Shown here piece by piece: positions 1 through 8,200 of a stretch of DNA of 64,000 nt (position 1 is its first letter; each line of letters opens with the position of its first letter). Location of the stretch: positions 434,001-498,000 of the forward strand of contig NC_011026.1 in assembly GCF_000020525.1 (NCBI RefSeq). The letters are read 5' to 3'. Made by a program: the position numbers and the translations under genes. The notes below the pieces were generated by a model. It saw nothing but the letters and a program-made list of their open reading frames with translations. It did no database searches and had not been told where the DNA came from. The DNA comes from Chloroherpeton thalassium ATCC 35110. GTDB taxonomy: Bacteria > Bacteroidota > Chlorobiia > Chlorobiales > Chloroherpetonaceae.

Positions 1-1043
1 TGCCTGTAATCCGATGCGACGTAGGCATTAAAATCTTTAACCGACCATTTGATTTGGCTTTTTTCAGTGACCTCTCTGGTTGAAGAATTCCATCCGTCTG
101 GCACCAAAAACCAGCCGATTCCTATTCCAGCTGAAAACGTCCCTAATTTTACTTTGTTGCCGCTCTGAAGTCCGCCGCCGCTGTTTTTGTAGGAAACATT
201 TGGGAAAATCATGTAGAGCACATCAATTTCGTCAGGCGATGAGGGCGGGTTATCAATATCGTAGGTATAAAAACCTAACGCATTTCGCCAACCAGCGCCT
301 TCATGAACAAACGTAATCCAAAGGTCGGCATCTTCTTTCAACTTGGTGTTCATGTCGCTATCGACCAAATATTCAGGATTGGCAGTTGGAACAGGCTGCG
401 ACTCTGGCAATGACGCATTCAAATCATCTAAAAGATCTTGGGTAATCACATCGCCTGGCGACTCAAGATAGTTCGGCACACCTTGATGGTTCCACGTTCC
501 TAACGTGGTGTACCAAGTTTCTGCAAGCACGCGAGCGGCTTGCTTGACCGCATCGAACACAAACGCTTCAGAGCTGCCAAAAGTACTTTCATTTGGGCCG
601 CCAATTGTTAGAGACAGCGAGCTTTGCTCGATCGACACGTACGCCTCATGAACCAACCCAATGTAGTTTGGCCGAATGGAAATCGAATCCAAATAAGAAG
701 GCACATTTAATATCAACGATATTTTTCCATTTTCATCCGTCAAACCTGACGCAATTAAAATGCCATCATTATCCTCTTTGTCGTTATAAAACCCAACCTT
801 AACCGTTTTGAGCGCACTTCCGTCAGGCGCTTGCAGCTCGAGCGCGATAGAAATTTCTTTTGTGGTTACAAAGTCAAATGACGAGGGAATTTCTAAATCC
901 TCTGTGCTACTGGCCAAAAGTGGCGTGCTGGTTGATGAATCTTCATCGTCGCAACCGAAGCTTGAAAATAGCAAGGCCAATGCAAGCCAAAATGTGGCTA
1001 AGCCTTGGTAAAATTTGTTTGAATATCGTTTTCTGTGGGGCAT
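1..1043 (-). CDS. DUF4114/LruC-like lipoprotein, C-terminus cut by the window edge
   Basis: The frame is open from an ATG at 1043 to the window edge, about 347 residues. The N-terminus has basic residues, a hydrophobic stretch and a cysteine (LLFSSFGC) followed by an acidic Asp/Ser-rich linker, which fits a lipoprotein signal with a relaxed lipobox. A beta-sandwich-like part (residues ~50-130) follows. Near the visible end are HEGAGWRNALGFYTYD and later GGGLQSGNKVKLGTF with GWFLVPDGW, the pattern of DUF4114/LruC-domain surface proteins as I remember them. The gene is probably an exported outer-surface lipoprotein. Its role is unknown. It lies downstream of the polysaccharide genes on the same strand, separated by 168 bp with a hairpin. 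Confidence 0.75.
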   Translation of the reverse strand, partial: MPHRKRYSNKFYQGLATFWLALALLFSSFGCDDEDSSTSTPLLASSTEDLEIPSSFDFVTTKEISIALELQAPDGSALKTVKVGFYNDKEDNDGILIASGLTDENGKISLILNVPSYLDSISIRPNYIGLVHEAYVSIEQSSLSLTIGGPNESTFGSSEAFVFDAVKQAARVLAETWYTTLGTWNHQGVPNYLESPGDVITQDLLDDLNASLPESQPVPTANPEYLVDSDMNTKLKEDADLWITFVHEGAGWRNALGFYTYDIDNPPSSPDEIDVLYMIFPNVSYKNSGGGLQSGNKVKLGTFSAGIGIGWFLVPDGWNSSTREVTEKSQIKWSVKDFNAYVASDYR

Positions 1044-1174
1044 GGTTTTAGAAAGTTTGGGGTTAAAAAACCTTTCTCATAAACAACTTGTGATAACGGC
1101 TTCGAAGCAATTACTCGTTCCTGAATTCTTTTCAAGCACCTCCTCTCATTGTTTGAATAACCAGATAAAATATT

Positions 1175-1194
1175 AATTAGGATGATTCCTAATT
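1175..1194 (-). terminator. Hairpin after the polysaccharide GT2 gene
   Basis: AATTAGGA and TCCTAATT form an 8-bp stem with a 4-nt loop, 17 bp beyond the glycosyltransferase stop codon. On the minus strand an AT-rich stretch follows, but there is no long T run. It is a weak intrinsic terminator candidate. Confidence 0.35.
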
Positions 1195-1211
1195 GTTTTA
1201 AAATTAAGCAT

Positions 1212-2393
1212 TTATGCTTTTGCACGCACGGAGCGTTCCCAAAGCACCGATTGGCGGCCTTTCAGGTAGCGGAAAAATCCGAGAAAGACGGCCAAGTTCA
1301 TGATGAAAAAATAGTACGGCACGAAAAAAAGCTTCACGCGCAAATGTCGTTGCTCCAAAATCCAGCCCGGCACGGCCATCAGGTAAAAGAGGAGTTGCAA
1401 GGCGAAAATGACTGCGTAAAGCCCGCCGAATTCGAGCATTAATTGCAAGTTCAGCGGGATGAGCAGGACGAGCGCAAGCGGCGCAAGCGTCCAACGCAAC
1501 ACGCGATGCGAGACATATTGAAAGCTCAAAATGCCGTATTTGAACGGGTTTAACAATTCCTTCAGCCACACGATCGATTGAATGCCGCCCGCGCAAATTC
1601 GCACCTTGCGCTTCAATTCTTCCTTGACATTTTCCGACGGCAGCTCTTCGGCATAAGCTTCCGGCTCGTAGGCGACCTTGTAGCCGTTTTTGGCGATGCG
1701 GAGCGAAATCATAAAATCGTCCAAAATCGCGTTTTTTTCCACCGGCGCGTAAAGCTCGGTTCGGATGGAAAAAAGCTCGCCCGCCGCGCCGACCACCGAA
1801 TGCAAATCCGAATCCCACTTTTTCAGCAGCGATTCATATTTCCAATAAATGCCTTCGCCTGCGCCGCTCGCCCGCTCTTCGGCCTGCCGCCGAATGCGCT
1901 TTTCGCCCGCAACCGCGCCGACCTTCGCGTCCCGATAATGCCGCACAATCATCCGCACCGTCTGCGGCGAAAGCATGGCGTTCGCGTCGGTAAAAATCGT
2001 AATCGGCGCTTGAATCGTCGGCATGATGCGATTGATGGCCGCAATTTTGCCCCGACGCTCCGGCTCGTGCAGCACCGCGATGCCGTCGTATTTTCGGAGC
2101 GCGTCCGGCGTGCCGTCGTCCGAGCCGTCCGTTACGAAGATGATTTTGAGTTTTTCTTTCGGATAATCCAGCGCGAAGCTATTGGCGACCTTTTCTCCGA
2201 CATAATCTTTTTCGTTATAAGCCGGAATCACGAGCGCCACCTCCGGCTCGAACACCTCCGATTCGTCCAGCTCATTTTTTCCAAAAAAAATCCGTTTGAG
2301 TTTTACCAAAACAAACAGCACCGCACCGTAGCCGACATAAGCATAAACGACGAGAAACGCGCTCGCCCAAAAAAGGATTTCAATTGCAGTCAT
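1212..2393 (-). CDS. Membrane-anchored glycosyltransferase family 2
   Basis: A 393-residue GT-A type glycosyltransferase. Residues ~7-32 form an N-terminal membrane helix. The catalytic domain shows PAYNE (57-61), TDGSDDGT (88-95), a FTDAN metal/nucleotide site (134-138) and a LDD acidic motif (224-226). The C-terminal ~90 residues form several hydrophobic helices. This is the architecture of membrane GT2 enzymes that add or polymerise sugars at the cytoplasmic face. It is the last gene of the minus-strand polysaccharide locus before the CHAT island is met on the other side. The donor and acceptor sugars cannot be told from the sequence. Confidence 0.9.
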   Translation of the reverse strand: MTAIEILFWASAFLVVYAYVGYGAVLFVLVKLKRIFFGKNELDESEVFEPEVALVIPAYNEKDYVGEKVANSFALDYPKEKLKIIFVTDGSDDGTPDALRKYDGIAVLHEPERRGKIAAINRIMPTIQAPITIFTDANAMLSPQTVRMIVRHYRDAKVGAVAGEKRIRRQAEERASGAGEGIYWKYESLLKKWDSDLHSVVGAAGELFSIRTELYAPVEKNAILDDFMISLRIAKNGYKVAYEPEAYAEELPSENVKEELKRKVRICAGGIQSIVWLKELLNPFKYGILSFQYVSHRVLRWTLAPLALVLLIPLNLQLMLEFGGLYAVIFALQLLFYLMAVPGWILEQRHLRVKLFFVPYYFFIMNLAVFLGFFRYLKGRQSVLWERSVRAKA

Positions 2394-2398
2394 AGGCT

Positions 2399-3361
2399 TT
2401 AAGATTTTGCCGATTGGTTAATCAACAGGGGTTTGTGGAGATTTTCTTTTAGCTTGAGATGCCATTTAAAAAGCGCCGCGTATTTGCCGAATTCCTCCGC
2501 CGCGCCCTTTTTGCCCGACATTTTTTTTATCCAAAAAGTGAAAAGCCAAATCAAAATCGAGAGCACCGCGCGGGCGCGATACAGTTCGAAATCCAATCGG
2601 GAATAATGCTTGCGGATGAAAAGATATAGGCTTTTGTAATTTTGGATAAACATCACGGTGCTGTGTTGGCGCGAACTTTGCTTTTCGTGATGGCGAATGA
2701 CGGCGTTCGGGAAAAACACGATTTTCCAACCGGCTTTTTTGATGCGATAACACAAATCGATCTCCTCGCCGTAAATCCAAAATTGTTCGTCAAATGCGCC
2801 AAGTTCGTCCAAAATCGATTTGCGCACCATGAGCGCCGCGCCCTTCGCCCAATCGATTTCGCGCTCCTCGTCGTGCGGCCAAAACGCATAGTTGTAGCTT
2901 TTCAGTCGTTTGGAGTTTTTAAATAAATAAGGAAACAAGCGGTTGTCGATGAGCGTGTCCCAAAAGGAATAAAACCGATGGACGGATTTTTGAAGCGAGT
3001 CGTCGGTATTAATCAGGCGCGGGGCGACGAGGCCGACATCGGGATGCGTGTCCAAATAGGTCACCAGCGCATCCACCGCGTCCGCGATGACTTCGGCGTC
3101 GGGGTTCAGGTAAAAAACATATTCGCCGGTCGCGTGTGGCAGAGCGATGTTATTTCCGGCGGCAAATCCGTCGTTCGTGGGGTTGGCGATGAGATGCACC
3201 CAAGGAAATTCCTCGCGCACCATTTCCACCGAGCCGTCGCCGCTGGCGTTGTCCGTGACAATCACTTCGCACTCGGCCTTGACCTGCTCGCGAATGCTTT
3301 GCAAACAAGCCCGAAGCAATTTGGGAACGCGATAGTTCACAACGATGATGCTTACTTTCAT
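2399..3361 (-). CDS. Rhamnosyltransferase-like glycosyltransferase family 2
   Basis: A soluble GT2 enzyme of about 320 residues. It starts MKVSIIVVNYRVPKLL and carries TDNASGDGS, NDGFAAGNN, LNPDAEV (DxD-like site) and IYGEEIDLCYRI, the pattern of WbbL/RfbF-type rhamnosyltransferases. I start it at 3361. The frame stays open to 3586, but the extra residues are basic, low-complexity and unlike the family. The stop is 5 bp from the next GT2 start, so the two are probably co-transcribed and act in the same glycan pathway. The sugar specificity is inferred from family resemblance only. Confidence 0.85.
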   Translation of the reverse strand: MKVSIIVVNYRVPKLLRACLQSIREQVKAECEVIVTDNASGDGSVEMVREEFPWVHLIANPTNDGFAAGNNIALPHATGEYVFYLNPDAEVIADAVDALVTYLDTHPDVGLVAPRLINTDDSLQKSVHRFYSFWDTLIDNRLFPYLFKNSKRLKSYNYAFWPHDEEREIDWAKGAALMVRKSILDELGAFDEQFWIYGEEIDLCYRIKKAGWKIVFFPNAVIRHHEKQSSRQHSTVMFIQNYKSLYLFIRKHYSRLDFELYRARAVLSILIWLFTFWIKKMSGKKGAAEEFGKYAALFKWHLKLKENLHKPLLINQSAKS

Positions 3362-3989
3362 ATTCAATAAAATTGATGAAACTTCCGTGCCTGCTTGAGC
3401 CGGTATTTTTCCACTTCGGTAAGATATGACCGGCTGTCGATGGCACAATTGACTTTGTCGCCCGGCTGTCTTTGTCCGAACCTTGATGTTCTTGATTGAC
3501 ATGATGAAAGGCAGGATAAAGACAAAAAAACATGGGCGGATTTCTTTGCCGGACTTGTTTTCTTTTGCCTTTATCCTCTTCATCAAGTTAATCGGGCGAA
3601 TCTCGGTTCAAGACAAAAAGGCCTCAGGATTTATGCTTGTCATTCACAGATTTATCTTTTTCCGCATCGGAAAAATTACCCGCTCAGCCCGACAGGAATT
3701 TTAAATAATTATGCGCTTAGCTATAACTCAATTTTTAACATTCGCGAGTTGTTCCCGAACCAAGTTTTATTTAGCGCAAAGGTACGAAAGTCAATCTTGG
3801 GTCATCTCAAAAAGTCGGCTATCGGGTAAAATTAATATATTTGCTTATTCGTTAAGTCCCGGGACGAAATTAAATCAAACAAATAGCAATTCGGTAAAAG
3901 CATAACCCCGTGTCGCCCCGAGCCGGTAATGTTTCCAGTTCGGAAACAGATATTAACCCGGCGGTATCATATTGTGATAAGAATGCTAC

Positions 3990-4043
3990 CAAGTCGGCAA
4001 ACGTAGAGACACATGGCAGTGCGTCACTACGTTTGCCGACTTG
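3990..4043. repeat. 21-bp inverted repeat hairpin
   Basis: The arms 3990-4010 and 4023-4043 are complementary at 20 of 21 positions (CAAGTCGGCAAACGTAG... against ...CTACGTTTGCCGACTTG) around a 12-nt loop. The inner part (GTAGAGAC ... GTCACTAC) resembles the small palindromes dispersed in many Bacteroidota and cyanobacterial genomes. That resemblance is from memory. It abuts the next element exactly. It could act as a bidirectional terminator or be a mobile palindrome. Confidence 0.7.
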
Positions 4044-4200
4044 TATAGTAGAATCAAAAATTAATGATTGATAAAAATTCCAGGATATGTCGAGCTGAGC
4101 GGAGACGAAGCATGTATTTGTTGCGCCGTTCGTCTGCGCTCAGAGTGACACGGACATGTTTTTGCATAATTTCCTATCACTATTTTCAGGACTTACTATA
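4044..4200. repeat. MITE-like dispersed element, copy 1
   Basis: The element begins TATAGTAGAATCAAAAATT and ends with CACTATTTTCAGGACTTACTATA. The ends are imperfect terminal inverted repeats (TATAGTA at both outer edges). The core holds a palindrome built from GAGCGGAGACGAAG and TTCGTCTGCGCTCAG. Copy 2 at 13305-13575 has nearly the same ends but a longer core. There is no transposase, so it would be non-autonomous. Confidence 0.65.
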
Positions 4201-4269
4201 AAATCCTAATTAACAGGCGCCGGATTAATAAGTATCGGGGCTGAATTATTGCCACTTTTTTTATAGCCG

Positions 4270-4395
4270 ATTTTTGAAAGATAACTCATGTCGCACTGAG
4301 TGCTTCGGCTCAGCTCAGCATAAACTCAAGACGAAGTGCGGCGTCTCGAAAGGCAAGCGGTCTTCGTCTCTGCCGGAGACCGGCACGGGTTTATG
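4270..4395. repeat. Palindromic dispersed repeat (Cys-free, GC-rich) upstream of the CHAT island
   Basis: This stretch contains the motif GTCGCACTGAGTGCTTCGG and later GACGAAGTGCGGC and TCTTCGTCTC, related to the other hairpin repeats of the window. It lies ~70 bp before the first gene of the island and may contain or insulate its promoter. Confidence 0.45.
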
Positions 4396-4465
4396 CTTCT
4401 ATTGCCTTTCTATTGTTTTATTTTAGTCCTTGTACTTATTATAAATAATTCTGAATTTAGCAGCC

Positions 4466-4909
4466 ATGAACGAACCCTTGCGAACCCGACTGCCAAATAA
4501 TGTTGAACTGAAGTTAAAAGAAAAATATGCCGAAAGCTTTGCCGGCCAAAGCGATTTGATGGACAAGTTGGCGCAACAGTTGCTTACGCTTGAACTGGCT
4601 ATTCCCGGCTTATATGCAACCGTATTGAAACTCGTTGCCGGCGACAAGGCCACCGTGCCGGTAAACCGGATGTTTTACCTGATATTTTCTTTGTGGCTTT
4701 TGGCTCTGCTTTTGACACTATGGGCGCTATTGCCCCGTGCATGGAAGGTAAATACCGAGATAATGCAAAAGGATCCCCGTTCCAAATCCGATGAATTAGG
4801 CATTAAAGATTTCTTTGTAAAATCCGCCGAATTTAAACGCAATTGCTTGGTTGCCGCGGCGATCCTGTTTTTCCTCGGAATCGCTTTGGCCGCATTAACC
4901 GTAACATAA
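4466..4909 (+). CDS. Small two-helix membrane protein, first gene of the CHAT island
   Basis: A 147-residue protein with no family I recognise. The N-terminal ~60 residues are soluble and amphipathic. Hydrophobic helices span roughly residues 73-92 (FYLIFSLWLLALLLTLWALL) and 126-145 at the extreme C-terminus, joined by a charged ~30-residue loop. The gene leads a three-gene plus-strand set: 19 bp to the zinc-ribbon gene, then the CHAT-STAND-TPR gene. A small membrane partner next to a CHAT protease/STAND protein could be a membrane effector, an anchor or a substrate. That is inference from position only. Confidence 0.75.
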   Translation: MNEPLRTRLPNNVELKLKEKYAESFAGQSDLMDKLAQQLLTLELAIPGLYATVLKLVAGDKATVPVNRMFYLIFSLWLLALLLTLWALLPRAWKVNTEIMQKDPRSKSDELGIKDFFVKSAEFKRNCLVAAAILFFLGIALAALTVT

Positions 4910-4928
4910 ACACTTTAGGAGAAGACCC

Positions 4929-5177
4929 GTGCAAAAACGACTGGAATTTCGTTGCTGGAATTGTGATAAACCCTATTCACTCTTCCGGAAGATTGATGAA
5001 GATAATCCCCAACTTTGGGTGGCTTGTCCCTTTTGCCATAAAGAAGCGATAGTTGATCTTGACCCGTATCGGAAGCCGGTAGATAAAATTTACCGAGGAA
5101 AATCATCCTCAAATGATAACTCGGGAGAAACCGAATTTGACCTGCCGGATATTTTGCCGACCCGTCCCAAATCGTAA
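4929..5177 (+). CDS. Small zinc-ribbon protein of the CHAT island
   Basis: An 82-residue protein starting at GTG. An AGGAG eight bases upstream decides the start. A treble-clef/zinc-ribbon core is visible: RCWNC near residue 9 and CPFC near residue 36, so a CxxC...CxxC metal site. The C-terminal half is polar and probably disordered (Ser/Asn/Asp-rich, ending LPDILPTRPKS). It lies 19 bp after the membrane-protein gene and 28 bp before the CHAT gene. It may be an adaptor for, or a cleavage substrate of, the CHAT protein. No direct evidence supports either role. Confidence 0.75.
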   Translation: MQKRLEFRCWNCDKPYSLFRKIDEDNPQLWVACPFCHKEAIVDLDPYRKPVDKIYRGKSSSNDNSGETEFDLPDILPTRPKS

Positions 5178-5205
5178 ATCACTAAAAATAATCAGGAGCT
5201 TTGTC

Positions 5206-8200
5206 ATGCCGTCAAATGTTTGTCCCGTCCCGTTTATCATCGAACCGCCGGATGATTTACTCAGCAAATATCCTGAGATAAAGCGAAACGGCAATACGCT
5301 GGCGATGAACTACGCCTTCAACCGATTGGTTGAAGAAAAGGATTTGAAAATCGTGGGCGAGCAGTTATGGCAGGCGTTGGATTTGAACGAGGCCTTCGCT
5401 GCCGCTTGCGCCGCAGCCGGGCGACAAATTTTGCCGCTCGTCGTTCGCAGCGCCCAGCCCGCCCTTTTGCAACTTCCGTGGGAAACGCTCTATCATCCCG
5501 AACATGGTTTTTTAGGCCTCCATCCGGCTTTTACCCTCAGTCGGAATTTCGGGCGACCGGCGCCCGACGGCGAGCACTCCCCGCCGACCGCCGGCCCGCT
5601 GCGCATTCTTCTTTTCACGAGCCTGCCGGATAATGTGGATCAGGAAAACTCACGCTTGGACGTTGAACGCGAGCAGGCCGAAGTTCAAGCCGCCCTCATG
5701 CCGTGGATTCTCGACGGCACGGCAAAATTGGAAATGCCGGACGACGGCAGGCTGGAAACTTTGAAAGAATACCTTAAAAAATTTGATCCCCATCTGCTGT
5801 TTTTAAGCGGTCACGGAAAATTTTTCGGCGACCCCCATCAGGATAAGCATTATGCCGAATTTGTTTTTGAAGATGAATACGGACGCGCCGAGGGGGTTCA
5901 TGAAAAAGAGTTGGCCGAGGCGTTCGTCGGCAGCAATGTCAGGGCGGTGGTTCTTTCGGCTTGTGAGTCGGGCATGTCCGCTTCCGATGCGCTCAATGTG
6001 GGTTTGGCCAACCGTTTGAGCCGATTTGTGCCGCATGTGATCGGCATGAGGGAAAGCATTCTGGATGAGGCAGGCATTCAATTTGCCCGCGCCGTTGCCG
6101 ACGCCGTCGCTACGGGGGAGCGCTTGGATGTCGCCCTGCAAACCGCCCGAAAAATGATTACCAAACCGCTGAAAGGACGCGCTATATTTCGGCGCGAAGG
6201 GGAGGCGACTGACCTTTCCGAACTGAGCTTCGGCCAATGGTGCTTGCCGATGCTCCTGACTGCCGACCCGGCATTGCCGTTATTAGATGATTGGAATTTT
6301 GTACGCCAAGCCCCGACCGCTCGACCTGCCGCCGAAAGCTTGCAGGGCATTGTGCTTCCGCCTGAATTTTCGGGTCGGCGAAGCGAATTACGCACGTTGA
6401 AATCCCGACTGCTCAGTGGGAAGCTTCGCCGATTATTGATTACCGGACCGGGCGGGCAAGGCAAAACGGCGCTTGCCGGAAAATTGGCGCGTGATATGCA
6501 GGCTGCGGGCTTTGCCGTTCTGGCCTGGGCCGCGCGACCCGAAAACGATTGGGATGAGTTTCTTTTTGACTTGGAACTGAGCCTGAATGAATATGATGCA
6601 AAAAAATACGACCGTGTAAAGGCGCGCTATAAAGACGACCTTGTTAAACAAGCGCACTATTTACTCGGTTTTTTGTTGAACCGGCATAAGGGCAAGCTTT
6701 TGCTTTTTTTTGACAACTTGGAAAGCGTGCAAGACCCGGAGAGCCTTACCTTGACCGATGCCAATTTTTCCGCTTGGATTGAAGCCGCGCAAAGCCTCGG
6801 CGAAAAAGGCCTGACGCTGCTTTTAACCTCTCGCTGGAAACTGCCCGAGTGGTCGGAGGCAGAGCATCATGCGTTACGGCATCCCCTCTACGGAGACTTT
6901 TTGCGGATGGTTCGAAACGAAAAACTTCCGCCGGAATTTTCAAAAGAACGATACCGGCTCTGGCGCTTGTACGATACGCTTCACGGGAACGGGCGCGGCT
7001 TGACCTTTTTTGCCTCCGCCGTTCGCGGCATGACGGCGGTTGAAGAAGAGGCGTTCTTAAACAAATTGGCCGAAGTTTCCGCCGAAAGTCAAACGGATAT
7101 GGCTTTGGACACCGTGATTTCCCACCTGCCCGCCGAAGCGCGTACCTTGCTGGAGCGCCTGCCCGCTTACCGCACACCCGCGCCGAAAGAGGGCGTTTTT
7201 GTGCTTGCGCCCGACCTGCCCGAGCCTGCTGCGCTTTTGAGCCGACTGACCGACGTTTCGCTGGTGGAATATTATGATGAACCGACTTGGCAATGCCGTG
7301 AATATCAGGTTCATCCCCGCGTTACGGATTGGCTTGAAAAAAACGCGCCGCAATTAAACATTCGGTGGTTGAAAGTTGCCGCCCGTTACCGGCGCTACCT
7401 TTTTGATTGGGAAAGGCCAACGCTTAACCAAGCCTTCATCGTACATGCCGCCCTTCAAAGAGCCGAGCAAACCGACGAAGCCGACCGGTTCGCTTTGGAT
7501 TATATTGTAGGGAAACTCAATTTGGCCGGCTTATACCGAACCCTGCTCAGCGACTGGCTACCTCCGATTTGTCAATCCGAGGATAATTTCACTCGCGCCG
7601 AAGCCTTGGGGCAAACCGGTAAACAAAACTTGCACATCGGCGACTACGATACCGCCCTCAAATACCTTCAGCAATCGCTTCAAATCCGTCAAGACATTGG
7701 CGACAAACAGGGCGAAGGCACCACACTGAATAATATCTCACTAATTTATCAAGCCCGAGGCGACTACGAAACCGCCCTCAAATACCTTCAGCAATCGCTT
7801 CAAATCCGTCAAGACATCGGCAACAAAGAGGGCGAAGGCACCACACTGAATAATATTTCACTAATTTATGACGCCCGAGGCGACTACGAAACCGCCCTCA
7901 AATACCTTGAGCAATCGCTTCAAATCTGTCAAGACATCGGCGACAAAAAGGGCGAAGGAGCCACACTGAATAATTTGGCCACAACTTCTTACGCCCGTGG
8001 CGACTACGATACCGCGCTCAAATACCTTCAGCAATCGCTTCAAATAAAATCTGAGCCTGCTGGCGAGGCCTCCGTCAGCGCCCTCAAATACCTTCAGCAA
8101 TCGCTGCAAATCCAACAAGACATCGGAGACAAACAGGGCGAAGGCAAGACACTGAATAATATCTCACAAATTTATGACGCCCGAGGCGACTACGATACCG

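Larger units (their letters stand above)
3362..4465. other. Non-coding junction between the polysaccharide locus and the CHAT island
   Basis: About 1.1 kb without a convincing gene. It contains an inverted pair (3502-3521 with 3569-3585: TGATGAA / AGGATAAAG and its complement), a near-perfect hairpin (3990-4043), a MITE-like element (4044-4200) and a third palindromic repeat (4270-4395). Short open frames here (for example 3711-3905) have no recognisable protein features. Confidence 0.6.

Noticed and set aside
1204-1818. Overlapping 204-residue frame on the same strand as the GT2
   Set aside because: Arg/Ala/Gly-rich shadow of the glycosyltransferase in another frame, with no domain.
1578-2402. 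Plus-strand 274-residue frame
   Set aside because: Antisense shadow of the GT2 gene, Arg/His/Phe-rich with no domain signature.
3362-3586. N-terminal extension of the rhamnosyltransferase-like protein
   Set aside because: The extra residues are basic, low-complexity and precede a clean GT2 start; the stretch also holds an inverted repeat.
3711-3905. 64-residue plus-strand frame before the CHAT island
   Set aside because: No motif or ribosome-binding site; Ser/Lys/Asn-rich composition as expected from AT-rich non-coding DNA.
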